This document shows, piece by piece, positions 8,715 through 17,223 of a stretch of 30,459 nt of DNA; position 1 is the stretch's first letter, and the number at the start of each line of letters is the position of its first letter. Position numbers and translations under genes: made by a program. The notes under the pieces were generated by a model. The model saw nothing but the letters and a program-made list of their open reading frames with translations. It made no database searches and was not told the origin of the DNA. Source of the DNA: an uncultured Lachnospiraceae bacterium (GTDB lineage Bacteria; Bacillota_A; Clostridia; Lachnospirales; Lachnospiraceae); assembly GCA_947175285.1 (NCBI GenBank), contig CAMWMM010000009.1:1-30459 (forward strand). Direction: 5' to 3'.

Positions 8715-9980
8715 CTAAAATTTGCAGAACATTTGCAAATTTATAATTGGAAGATCATATTGTCCATTGATATAATTAAAAACCTCGGTATTGCATGCAA
8801 CTATCACATCTGCTAACCGCTTAACCTCACTTGTATGAACGATCGGATACCCATAATATGTCTCATTTCCTATATGAACATTTGCAGAATCTGCAACTCC
8901 AATCAAATTATATCTTTCCCTCTTGCAAAGTTTTTGAAAGGCCTCTCCTCTTTTACCATTTCCATATAATACAATCCTTTGATACTTCCTTAAATTTTCA
9001 ATTTTTGAAATATTTACATTTAGTTGTGTATAGAAATCAAAGATTTCAGAAATACTATCTTCTTCATGTCCATCCTGCGAAAAATAAGAGTAGTAGTAAT
9101 TATAACGTTCTTCTTGAAACTGCAAATCTTTATAGTTACATGTGATTCTTTTTATAAACTCATAATACTGTTTTCTCTTTGATGCATCCGTTTCTCCTCT
9201 TATGTACTGCAAGCTACGCACTAATAAAATCACCATAATCTGTTTTATATATTCCGCTGATCGTTCTTCATCTTCTATAGATTGCAAAACCAATTGCATC
9301 GCTTTGAAATAATCCAGATTATCTCGTCTGGAAGATATTTGATCTTTCGTATGTATTCTATATGCCACAAACGGCTCTTCGCATATACAGCAATTTTTAC
9401 CTTTCAGATAAACCATGCAACCGTAAAACACATCATTACAGCTAGGAAGAGACTGAAAATAAATATTATTGTTCCTCAAAAAATCTGTTTTACATAATTT
9501 TGTCCAAGGATTATAAATTATCCTTTTAAAAAAATCCTCTTCCTCATCATACAAAAATATCTTTCTTTCTAAACGATAGATTTGCTCATCATCATTGTCA
9601 TCCAAAATCCAGTAACCGCAATGGCAAACATCTGCCTTTTCTTCTACCATTTTATTATACATCTTTAACAACATATCCTCGCAATAGATATCATCAGCGT
9701 CCAGAAAAATAGTATATTCCTTGGCAGCTCTCAAAAATCCAATATTTCTTGCTTCACCCGCACCTGCATTAGTTGAAAGATATATAACGGATAAACGGCT
9801 CTCTTTTTCTTGATATTCTTTTAAAATTTGAATCGTTTTCGGATCACTAGATGCATCATCTACGCATATTATCTCGAAATCACGAAATGTTTGATTTCTC
9901 AACGATTCAAGCGATTCTGCCAAATAATTGCCAGCATTATATACAGGCATTATTATTGAAATCCCTTTTTTGCTACACAT
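8715..9980 (-). CDS. GT2 glycosyltransferase with C-terminal Rossmann-like module
   Basis: A 421-aa protein with a GAGGGAG ribosome site. The GT-A domain has ISIIMPVYNAGNYLAESL, EIICVDDASSD and the metal site YTIFLDADDIY, with FYGCMVYLKG in the acceptor half. A helical middle section follows, and the C-terminal ~90 residues (from ~332) are the shared module: RIVLYGNGKRGEAFQKLC, NLIGVADSANVHIG, ADVIVACNTEVF. The usual YGAG is YGNG here. It shares architecture with the gene at 7395-8654, suggesting a duplicated glycosyltransferase pair that diverged for successive linkages. Gene family is certain; donor sugar is not. Confidence 0.9.
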   Translation of the reverse strand: MCSKKGISIIMPVYNAGNYLAESLESLRNQTFRDFEIICVDDASSDPKTIQILKEYQEKESRLSVIYLSTNAGAGEARNIGFLRAAKEYTIFLDADDIYCEDMLLKMYNKMVEEKADVCHCGYWILDDNDDEQIYRLERKIFLYDEEEDFFKRIIYNPWTKLCKTDFLRNNNIYFQSLPSCNDVFYGCMVYLKGKNCCICEEPFVAYRIHTKDQISSRRDNLDYFKAMQLVLQSIEDEERSAEYIKQIMVILLVRSLQYIRGETDASKRKQYYEFIKRITCNYKDLQFQEERYNYYYSYFSQDGHEEDSISEIFDFYTQLNVNISKIENLRKYQRIVLYGNGKRGEAFQKLCKRERYNLIGVADSANVHIGNETYYGYPIVHTSEVKRLADVIVACNTEVFNYINGQYDLPIINLQMFCKF

Positions 9981-10020
9981 ATCATTCTCCCTCTATCATA
10001 CGATCAACGCTACACTTTGC

Positions 10021-11283
10021 CTAAAACCACAGCTTTGACAAATCTTTATTCAATAGCTTTTCTAAATCCCTTACACTGTTATAATAATAGTCCTCTGCCT
10101 TTTTCTTTTGCTCTGGCAAAATTTTTATATTATATAATTTGGGGGCACTCTTCTCCTCCATGCATAAACGTTCATAAGCTTCATATGTCTCATCAAAATG
10201 CCTGTCATTATTCGCCATCCTACCTAGTTTTACATGTAAAGCATTCCTCCGGCATGAAGATCTGTAACCTTCAATATCTGCCATTACATAACTTCCTTTA
10301 TTTATATGCGGCAATTCGTCTGAATCATATTTACCTGCACTTCCAATAAATTTCAGAATATCATTCATCTCCTCTCTCGTATCTCTCAATAATTCTTCTA
10401 AAAATACGATCTTTATTTGTTCTTTTGGATAATAATTCATAAACTCGCTGATCAAACTCGCACAATTGAGCATATTATTGTGATCCAATATCTTGAAATA
10501 TTCATCAAACATCCCAACGGAAAATGTACCGCCATATTTTTGATATGCCTTTTCCATTTCTAAGAACCCAACACCTCGGCACATCATCATAAATTCCGAA
10601 AATGAAGCATGTACAGGATTTCTGAGCAGGAAAATCAACCTTATATTATCACCAAAAATACTGTATATCTGTTGTGGTCTTTCGACAAAGTTGGTCTCCA
10701 CCATTCCAACAAGCTGTCCTTCTCTTATATCATTAAAATATACATCCCCTAAAACCTTAAAAGGTTCCTCCACGGTATTGCACCAATTAAAATAAAGGCT
10801 TTCTTTTTTGCTTGACAAAAATATGTCATTGAACCGCCTTAGTACACGGTATAAGGATGTCGTACCGCACTTACCGAATCCCGGCACCAGAAAGTCTATT
10901 TTACCATTCCATTCCACTCTTTTTCTCTGATCTTGCATACTATTAATCAAATTCCCTGTAATACAAGAGTACTGACCCAGACCACGATGGCATTCCACTA
11001 TCTTTCTTACGTCCTCCAGATAACAATCCGATACCGCTACTAAAATAAAACAATTCTCCTGTCGAAAAAGTTTTGAAGCCTCGTAAACTTTAATCCCCCT
11101 ATATTCTGAAATATTTCCTGTTTTATCAGTAACCGCTATCCCTTTTACTACACCCTGTTTTCCAACAGAAAAAATATAATCAATAAGCAACTGCCCCCAT
11201 ACACCTGCACCATAGATAACAATGCACTTATTTTCATTTAAGCAGTCTGATAAATCATTTAATGTAACTATATATTTCTTCAT
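10021..11283 (-). CDS. PAPS-dependent sulfotransferase with N-terminal Rossmann-like module
   Basis: A 420-aa protein from ATG 11283, overlapping the upstream stop as ATGA, with GGAG 8 nt before. Residues 18-~105 are the shared module (CIVIYGAGVWGQLLIDYI, VKGIAVTDKTGN, CFILVAVSDCY). From ~128 it is a sulfotransferase. The 5'-phosphosulfate loop is VPGFGKCGTTSLYR (134-146) and the 3'-phosphate site is IFLLRNPVHASFSEF (R221 with Ser 227/229). These residues bind PAPS in all known cytosolic and Golgi sulfotransferases. It should put sulfate on a sugar hydroxyl of the glycan made here. No PAPS-synthesis genes are in the window, so PAPS must be supplied elsewhere. Tight coupling to the SGNH-CitC gene suggests co-expression. 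Confidence 0.88.
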   Translation of the reverse strand: MKKYIVTLNDLSDCLNENKCIVIYGAGVWGQLLIDYIFSVGKQGVVKGIAVTDKTGNISEYRGIKVYEASKLFRQENCFILVAVSDCYLEDVRKIVECHRGLGQYSCITGNLINSMQDQRKRVEWNGKIDFLVPGFGKCGTTSLYRVLRRFNDIFLSSKKESLYFNWCNTVEEPFKVLGDVYFNDIREGQLVGMVETNFVERPQQIYSIFGDNIRLIFLLRNPVHASFSEFMMMCRGVGFLEMEKAYQKYGGTFSVGMFDEYFKILDHNNMLNCASLISEFMNYYPKEQIKIVFLEELLRDTREEMNDILKFIGSAGKYDSDELPHINKGSYVMADIEGYRSSCRRNALHVKLGRMANNDRHFDETYEAYERLCMEEKSAPKLYNIKILPEQKKKAEDYYYNSVRDLEKLLNKDLSKLWF

Positions 11284-12953
11284 ATACAACGCTCCGTTTC
11301 TTTACTCGCTTTTTCCATTAAGTAATCATAAGTTGTCTTGGGAACCAAACCTCTTACAGAATCAAAATTTTTACATAACAAATTTCTTCTAACCTCTGTT
11401 GCACTTATTATATGCCTTTCACTATCACTACATTGTTCAATCTCAATGCATTTTATTCCATATTCCGGCAACATTTCTTTCATAAGTTTATTATAAGCAC
11501 ATGTAACCTCAGTAAATGGTTCTGTCCCAATAAAACGAATTCTAATATCAAGTACCGGCGCAATTAAATGCGCAAAAATATTAAGGTCTTTATACCCCCC
11601 CGTTTTTGTATCTTGAAAATAATCTGGAAATGTAAATGCAGATATAACAAATTCCCCACTTCGTAAAACCGAAACATTTTTTATATTTTCTACACCACGG
11701 CATACCATTTCTAATCTATCCGAAAAAGAAAATTCTGATTTATCCTCTTCCACTACCAAAACATATAACCAGTCAACCTGTTTTGCTGCAGTTTTAATTA
11801 AATACTCATGCCCATTAGTAAATGGATTTGCATTCATTACTATAGCGCCAACAATTTTATTTCCAATAACTTTATTACATTTTAATTCGTTTAAATAATC
11901 TTTATATTCTTTGCTTTCAGTAAAAGGAAACACTCGCCATCTATTTATTTTATCCGCCTCACACAAATACTTTAACCAAAGCTCATTACTGCCTCTTTTA
12001 TGATTCTCATTAATTACATCTTTAACTAAAGCCTTTGCTACCATAGCAGTTCCGTTTGGACCAAAATGCCACCCATCAATAAAAATATCACCATAATTAT
12101 GGGGTCTATTAACCATATCTCTATAATCAAGGATATTTATATTTTCAAAATCACACATTGTTTTTAAATAATCTAATTTGATTGGAAGCTGGCATTCTTC
12201 ATTGTTCCAAAAAGGTGCTCTTCGACCAGCTTCCACTATATATACTTCCGAAAGCCTTTTCTGTATTACATCACTACATGTCCCTAGAATAACAACATAC
12301 AGTTCCGCTTTACAGCGTTCACATTTCTTCTTTATTTTTTTCAAATACTCCATACATAAAAGGGTTCCGTCCAAAATACCACTTTCATCAAAAGCCCAAT
12401 CATTTTTTCTTACCGTTAAACCCAAACAAGAAATAATCACAACATCACTCGAATCCAACGAAATATCCTGCAACCAAAGCCAAATATTATTAAGATTACT
12501 GCCATTGACACTACAATTAAAAACCTTGAATTTTTTACTTATTGAATTAATTAATTGCTGTAATTTACTTGGTATGGTATCTTCATCCTTTAAATATATG
12601 CCATAGACCCTTGAATCCCCAAACATATATATCGAATTTTGGAAATTATCAGGTATCCCAACCGTTTTTCTGCATTTATTCGTAGTATTAACATCCATTG
12701 ATGCATAATTTGCTTTATAGAAATAACCTGTTGGTGAAAGCAATAATGGTACTTCAGGATTCCACTCCTTAATTTCTTTCTTGCCTACATTTGATTGATA
12801 TACGCTTCTATAAAACCATGGGATGCTTTCTGTGAAATCTCCTTCTGGCACATGAAAATCATATTCTTTAAATGATTTCTCAATATAGACACTTCCCGTA
12901 ATTTCCTGTGCTCTTAAATCTTGAATCATTTGATATTGATTCTTTGACTTCAT
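11280..12953 (-). CDS. SGNH hydrolase fused to citrate-lyase-ligase (CitC)-type nucleotidyltransferase
   Basis: A 557-aa protein from the ATG at 12953, overlapping the upstream gene fragment; an ATG at 12995 is also possible but lies inside coding sequence of the other frame. Residues ~105-310 are an SGNH/GDSL domain: FGDSRVYG (Ser 114), block II Gly in SVNGSN, and block V DGWH (D293, H296). The usual block III GxND is replaced by GLTVRKND. Residues ~365-555 match the C-terminal domain of [citrate (pro-3S)-lyase] ligase. They include the HxGH-like MNANPFTNGHEYL (373-385), VVEEDKSEFSFSDR, ISAFTFPDYF and the ISATEVRRNL loop (516-525). True CitC is ~340 aa with an N-terminal GNAT domain; here SGNH replaces it and no citrate lyase genes are present. 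Probable role: acyl activation and transfer or removal on the glycan. Confidence 0.83.
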   Translation of the reverse strand: MKSKNQYQMIQDLRAQEITGSVYIEKSFKEYDFHVPEGDFTESIPWFYRSVYQSNVGKKEIKEWNPEVPLLLSPTGYFYKANYASMDVNTTNKCRKTVGIPDNFQNSIYMFGDSRVYGIYLKDEDTIPSKLQQLINSISKKFKVFNCSVNGSNLNNIWLWLQDISLDSSDVVIISCLGLTVRKNDWAFDESGILDGTLLCMEYLKKIKKKCERCKAELYVVILGTCSDVIQKRLSEVYIVEAGRRAPFWNNEECQLPIKLDYLKTMCDFENINILDYRDMVNRPHNYGDIFIDGWHFGPNGTAMVAKALVKDVINENHKRGSNELWLKYLCEADKINRWRVFPFTESKEYKDYLNELKCNKVIGNKIVGAIVMNANPFTNGHEYLIKTAAKQVDWLYVLVVEEDKSEFSFSDRLEMVCRGVENIKNVSVLRSGEFVISAFTFPDYFQDTKTGGYKDLNIFAHLIAPVLDIRIRFIGTEPFTEVTCAYNKLMKEMLPEYGIKCIEIEQCSDSERHIISATEVRRNLLCKNFDSVRGLVPKTTYDYLMEKASKETERCI

Positions 12954-13131
12954 ATTGTTTATAATTGCCTTTAAAATAACTATCAATGACTGCATCGATT
13001 TGAATATCTAACAATATGAGTTTGTTCAACCATATTTTCCCTTCTTCTCCTATTCCAAACAAGATTACAGGCAACGGGTTTTCTATCCAATCATTATAAA
13101 ACTTCCCTTTGTCTGCGAAAACTTCTATCAT
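12880..13131 (-). CDS. Truncated stand-alone Rossmann-like module
   Basis: An 83-aa frame. The ATG at 13131 overlaps the preceding stop as TGATG, with AAAGGGAG just upstream; a GTG at 13134 is the alternative. It begins like the N-terminal half of the shared module (PVILFGIGEEGKIWLNKLIL, then IDAVIDSYFKGN). It loses the second half, where a 'D-x-V-I-x-A' strand should follow, and ends in unconvincing sequence (SRFKSTGNYGKCLY). The last ~74 nt overlap the SGNH-CitC gene in another frame. In the two SGNH genes at 18338-21768 the module precedes SGNH in one polypeptide, so this may be a remnant of a former fusion broken by a frameshift or deletion. Alternatively it is a small functional domain. 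Confidence 0.5.
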   Translation of the reverse strand: MIEVFADKGKFYNDWIENPLPVILFGIGEEGKIWLNKLILLDIQIDAVIDSYFKGNYKQYEVKESISNDSRFKSTGNYGKCLY

Positions 13132-14393
13132 CACATTCTCCCTTTAACAATCTGCTTATATATTTGCGTTCCAACCGTTGAATATACTTTATCGCCTTTT
13201 CTATCACAATTTTTATTTGACAAACAAAAAACAAATTCTTCTAAACCACCACGTCTCTCATTCGTCATTTTCCCAAACAAATCTTCCGCCAGGATATGAA
13301 GAGCTTCAAGAGTCATATTCCAGCTTTCCGTATAATATTCTAATGTTTCACAGTTTATATTGTATAGTTCATGACTGCGCCTCGAAAACACAAAAATATG
13401 ATTGTCCGAGTCCAGTCCTAACAAGATAAATTCATACGGTTCAGCTATAAACTCCTTTACGTCAACCAACTTTATGGCATCTAAAGTCATTGTTTTTGCA
13501 TTTACCCGTATGATGCTGTCCGACCTACTTGTTATATTCCATATATTTTCTTTGTTACATACACATTCCCAGCAAAAAGATTTATCATCATCAGATATTA
13601 TTTTCTTTTTTTCTGAATATAAATACCATTCTAATTCTCTTTTATTTTTCCTTCTTATTACATCATACATTTTGAAATCCTCAGGAAAATCCTTTGCTGA
13701 TGATATTTTGCCTGTATGAAGATCCCATCTAACAATCCCATAAGAAAATCCTACCAGCCATAAACAATCGCCATCGCGGCATATCCAGCTTATTCCGGAT
13801 ATGTCACCCTCAATCCACTTTTCCTTACATTCCTTACTTCTGATATCATAAACTATCACTTTATTTTCAGTTGCTATCGGAATATAGAGCTTATGTCCAT
13901 ATAACTCTGATTTGTGACCTATCACATCTTCCGCACTGCAGCAACCGATATCAAAAAAAAATGCTATTTCTTCCTTTACCAAATCAAGTGCCGCAATCCG
14001 TTTCAGGTTTGTTATCATAAAATACAGTTTTCCTTCAAAAACGCCTGCATACGAACAATATATCCGCAATACCTCCCCGCAGTTTTTAATTGCAATTCTC
14101 GTATATCTTCCTGTTTCCAGATTATAAATGATAATATCTTTCTCTGCACATGGAAGACATATCAGTTTACTGCCAAATTTTATCACCTTGCTGTAATTTC
14201 TATATTGATTCCCCGGCAGCTTTCCAAGTATATCTATTTCCTTTTTCCTAATATCTGCACAAAATATATAATTCATTCTTTTGTCTGTAAACCATGCCTT
14301 ACCTTCCTCATACCATGCATAGTCAAAATCAAGCTTCATATCATTGAGAATGGCAGCTGTATTCTTTGTCTCATATATTGCATAATAAGGCAT
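13131..14393 (-). CDS. Uncharacterised propeller-like repeat protein
   Basis: 420 aa from the ATG at 14393, which has AGGAGG at 14403-14408 and overlaps the upstream stop; nine extra codons upstream have no site. I recognise no family. The sequence is a series of short beta-rich repeats with aromatic and Asp turns: AWFTDKRMNYIFCADIRKKE, KLICLPCAEKDIIIYNLET, KLYFMITNLKRIAALDL, KLYIPIATENKVIVYDIRS, LWLVGFSYGIVRWDLHTG and NHIFVFSRRSHELYNINC. This spacing is what beta-propellers of WD/Kelch/NHL type show. There is no signal peptide or membrane segment, so it is probably cytoplasmic. It could be a scaffold or a glycan or protein binding factor for the assembly enzymes next to it. Function not known. 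Confidence 0.7.
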   Translation of the reverse strand: MPYYAIYETKNTAAILNDMKLDFDYAWYEEGKAWFTDKRMNYIFCADIRKKEIDILGKLPGNQYRNYSKVIKFGSKLICLPCAEKDIIIYNLETGRYTRIAIKNCGEVLRIYCSYAGVFEGKLYFMITNLKRIAALDLVKEEIAFFFDIGCCSAEDVIGHKSELYGHKLYIPIATENKVIVYDIRSKECKEKWIEGDISGISWICRDGDCLWLVGFSYGIVRWDLHTGKISSAKDFPEDFKMYDVIRRKNKRELEWYLYSEKKKIISDDDKSFCWECVCNKENIWNITSRSDSIIRVNAKTMTLDAIKLVDVKEFIAEPYEFILLGLDSDNHIFVFSRRSHELYNINCETLEYYTESWNMTLEALHILAEDLFGKMTNERRGGLEEFVFCLSNKNCDRKGDKVYSTVGTQIYKQIVKGRM

Positions 14394-16020
14394 TTCTAGA
14401 AACCTCCTCAAAAAAATCAATCAATTCCTGTATGTGCTCATCTATTGCCAAAAGCTTTCTAGCCTCCCATGCATTTTTTTTGTATTTTCTCTTTTGTTCC
14501 TTTAAAAAATCAAAATCAAATTCGTTTGTTGGCATTTTCACAATAACCCCATACTTTTCCAAAAAATCCACCTGTTTATGGGGAAATTTAACAATGATCG
14601 GAAGTGCGGCATCAACATAATCAATAAGCGCATTGGTGACTGCGTTTTCATTATCACTTCCAAAAAAGAATGTACCACAATATTTCACTACCTGATCCAT
14701 CGGAACAGGCTCTCCCTCATTATAAAACCTGCACCCATAATCATATTCTTGCAGCCTTTCAATCAATTCCATATGATCTACACTCCAAAAAAATTTAATA
14801 TTACTATATTTTTCTTCCAGCTTTAAGGATTCCTCGTAGTCTTTTGGGTTGTCGCATCTGCTCATATACATATGCAGAATGCAATCTTTTCTATTTCCGA
14901 TCAATTTTAATATCTCTTCCAGCGTTGAGACTCTTTCATATCCATCAGGCACCCCGTCCTTCTCTCCAAAATCCGTAAAAGAGCCTCTCAATGAACACAG
15001 CTTTAAAATCTCGCTATCTTCCTTTTCCGGTTGTTCTGTCTCATCTATGTAATTTCCACAATAATCTGGAAACTGTATAGACTTCCCCTTATATGCAAAC
15101 CCCTTCCTTTGCTCTAAATATTCCTTTGAATACCATCTCCACACAATCCCGTCCGCATTTTCCAGTGCATACCTCTCACTTTCCAACAACGCTTTCCACA
15201 CCCTGTAAAAAGCGCTTTGATGAAACGCATGACCATCATTTATCACATCGTATAAAGCCAGTACGATTGGCCGAAAATGCGATTTATGCTTCAATAAAAT
15301 GCTTACCCACCGGCAATCTGCCCATATAGGTTCAAAATAGTATAGCATTGGACGATACTGCATCATGCAATAGATCATATCCTCTTCATCCTTGCACTTG
15401 ATAGGATTTATCTCATTCCTCACGATTTCTTCTGCAAAAAGCTCACTCCAACGATCCCTACCATATAAAATGACTGTAACCTCAAAGCCTTTTCTTTTTA
15501 ACGCATTTATGATCTTGGCGTCTCTCGGTTTAAAACAGCCTGATATGAAAACAATATGTTTTTCCGTATAAAACTTACTTTCTATTTGTGCCTCTTTATC
15601 CTCTCCCGTATAAAACGTATGCTTGCATTCTATCTTTCTGCGAAATTCCACATAATTTAATTTGCCGTACAATCGAAGAAGATTATTAGGATCTTTCACA
15701 TAATCGGTTAACAATAAAATATGCCTGTACCCCAGTTCCTGTGCGTTATGTAACATTTCCTTTTGCCATATGCCATGCGCAGAAACCAACACAACCGTTG
15801 CATCTTTATCACATTCAATCTTGTCAATCTGCATGACTGCATGCTTTTCAAATTGTTCATCCTGTTCCAGTTTTGAGACGGCAAACGCAATAATATGTTC
15901 TTTTAGCCCCCCTTTGCATAAGATCGGATATACCTGATTGGTACAATATCCAACTCCATATATGATAAAGCCTTTGTATTTTTTCAAATCATCAATCAAA
16001 AAATAGTCCAAAAAATCCAT
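14371..16020 (-). CDS. Putative GT-B glycosyltransferase with N-terminal Rossmann-like module
   Basis: 549 aa from the ATG at 16020 (AGGAAG at 16028-16033, 7 nt spacing); the longer frame to 16065 overlaps the upstream gene and has no site. Residues 15-~100 are the shared module (GFIIYGVGYCTNQVYPIL, IIAFAVSKLEQDE, ATVVLVSAHG). From ~155 the protein looks like a two-lobed GT-B enzyme. HIVFISGCFKPRDAKIINAL and FEVTVILYGRDRW start the first lobe, ALYDVINDGH and YALENADGIVWRW follow. DCILHMYMSRCD, NIKFFWSVDHMELIERLQ and YDYGCRFYNEG form a second lobe resembling the acceptor-side layout of GT4-type enzymes. Best guess is a retaining glycosyltransferase, but no diagnostic E-x7-E motif is clear. Its 3' end overlaps the propeller gene by 23 nt. 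Confidence 0.65.
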   Translation of the reverse strand: MDFLDYFLIDDLKKYKGFIIYGVGYCTNQVYPILCKGGLKEHIIAFAVSKLEQDEQFEKHAVMQIDKIECDKDATVVLVSAHGIWQKEMLHNAQELGYRHILLLTDYVKDPNNLLRLYGKLNYVEFRRKIECKHTFYTGEDKEAQIESKFYTEKHIVFISGCFKPRDAKIINALKRKGFEVTVILYGRDRWSELFAEEIVRNEINPIKCKDEEDMIYCMMQYRPMLYYFEPIWADCRWVSILLKHKSHFRPIVLALYDVINDGHAFHQSAFYRVWKALLESERYALENADGIVWRWYSKEYLEQRKGFAYKGKSIQFPDYCGNYIDETEQPEKEDSEILKLCSLRGSFTDFGEKDGVPDGYERVSTLEEILKLIGNRKDCILHMYMSRCDNPKDYEESLKLEEKYSNIKFFWSVDHMELIERLQEYDYGCRFYNEGEPVPMDQVVKYCGTFFFGSDNENAVTNALIDYVDAALPIIVKFPHKQVDFLEKYGVIVKMPTNEFDFDFLKEQKRKYKKNAWEARKLLAIDEHIQELIDFFEEVSRNALLCNI

Positions 16021-16040
16021 ATAGTATCTTCCTTTTTTCG

Positions 16041-17147
16041 TTATAATTCCTTTACCAGGTCCCAAACCTGCTCAATGCACTGCGCTATCCCTGTATACTG
16101 GTATGAACCAAGCCTGCCAAGGGAAAACACATTATCCGGAAGCGCTTTTTTATATAAGTCTGCCTTCCTCCTTTCCTCGGTCATCATCTCGCACGGATAG
16201 AGCTTCCCATTCATGGACGGCACTTCCACAACGATCAGCGTATCTGGAGCTTCATGCATCGTCAGATTTTTATATTCCACAACCCTTGTATGCTTTTCGC
16301 CATTCGGATAATACAGGAAATGATGACCATCTTTAAACAAGTGCTCGATCGGTAAAACAATCGGGTAGAAATCCCGCCCTATGTACCGCAGGGATCCATA
16401 GGTATTTTCCATCAACTCTTCCAATGGAAGCGTTGATATCATAATGTCCCCTGTTAATTCTTCGTCTCCCAGATATACCTTTTTCTGTTCCAAATCCACA
16501 TGTTTTACTTCCGTATTCAGACGAACATCCGCATCCTTCACGCAGACATCAAAAAATCGGTTGAATCCCTCCTTCTCAAATGGATGGGCATGCTTATCAG
16601 TCCCCAGATCTGTCACATTCCTCTCCCCATGCTGTATTGTAAATCCTTTTACAGACCATTCGTATCCGTCCAATTCCTTATTGCTTTTTACCTTCCACAT
16701 CTTTTCTGTATAGTTCTTGACATATTTTCCGTATAGCGTCGGTCCTACCGCATTGATCCAGCTATCCTCAAAATTATCCGCATGAACATTTTCAGGACGG
16801 TTATCAAGCTCTGATTTTATCTTTGCAAAATCAGGCATAACCTGAATGTCATCCCAATGCATTGGATAAGAATAAAAGGCCTGATCCTGTTCAATATAAG
16901 TATCCTCATACAACGCAAACCGCCGTAACGGGACAATCTCGTCTATGTAATCAAATATTTTTTCATCTGTGATTGTTAAAAATCGCGGTCCCTCTGTATA
17001 GGGATGGCCTCCCATAAAGAATGTATGGCATCCGCCTCCCAAATAGGGATTTTTTTCGATCAGAGTCACCTGATACCCTTTTTTTCCGAGTTCCCTTGCA
17101 GATACGCAGCCTGTCACACCGCCGCCTAATATAATCGCTTTCTTCAT
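16041..17147 (-). CDS. UDP-galactopyranose-mutase-like FAD enzyme, divergent
   Basis: A 368-aa protein with GAGGAG/AAGGA before the ATG. Residues 3-33 form an FAD-binding Rossmann fold ([18 protein letters not shown], then [15 protein letters not shown]). The C-terminal part matches UDP-galactopyranose mutase: [25 protein letters not shown], and [19 protein letters not shown], where UGM has V-GRLGxYKYxDMD. Length is normal for UGM (~370-390). However, the strictly conserved UGM stretch GAHIFHT is replaced by EGPRFLTI at ~52-59, and IGGNxY becomes LGGGCHT. It may convert another NDP-hexopyranose to a furanose, or catalyse a different flavin reaction on a nucleotide sugar. Fold assignment is firm; strict Glf function is doubtful, so I give no symbol. 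Confidence 0.8.
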   Translation of the reverse strand: MKKAIILGGGVTGCVSARELGKKGYQVTLIEKNPYLGGGCHTFFMGGHPYTEGPRFLTITDEKIFDYIDEIVPLRRFALYEDTYIEQDQAFYSYPMHWDDIQVMPDFAKIKSELDNRPENVHADNFEDSWINAVGPTLYGKYVKNYTEKMWKVKSNKELDGYEWSVKGFTIQHGERNVTDLGTDKHAHPFEKEGFNRFFDVCVKDADVRLNTEVKHVDLEQKKVYLGDEELTGDIMISTLPLEELMENTYGSLRYIGRDFYPIVLPIEHLFKDGHHFLYYPNGEKHTRVVEYKNLTMHEAPDTLIVVEVPSMNGKLYPCEMMTEERRKADLYKKALPDNVFSLGRLGSYQYTGIAQCIEQVWDLVKEL

Positions 17148-17223
17148 TTTTCCTTGTCTCCTCTTAATATTTTCTCTATAAAAACATCACCAAAATGAAA
17201 CCGTAATCCTGCCAATTTCCCCT

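Noticed and set aside
12954..12995. Upstream ATG (12995) as the start of the SGNH-CitC gene
   Set aside because: No ribosome site is present and the codons are the alternative frame of the well-formed module strand IDAVIDSYFKGN. The ATG at 12953 is preferred, though its AAAGG site is distant.
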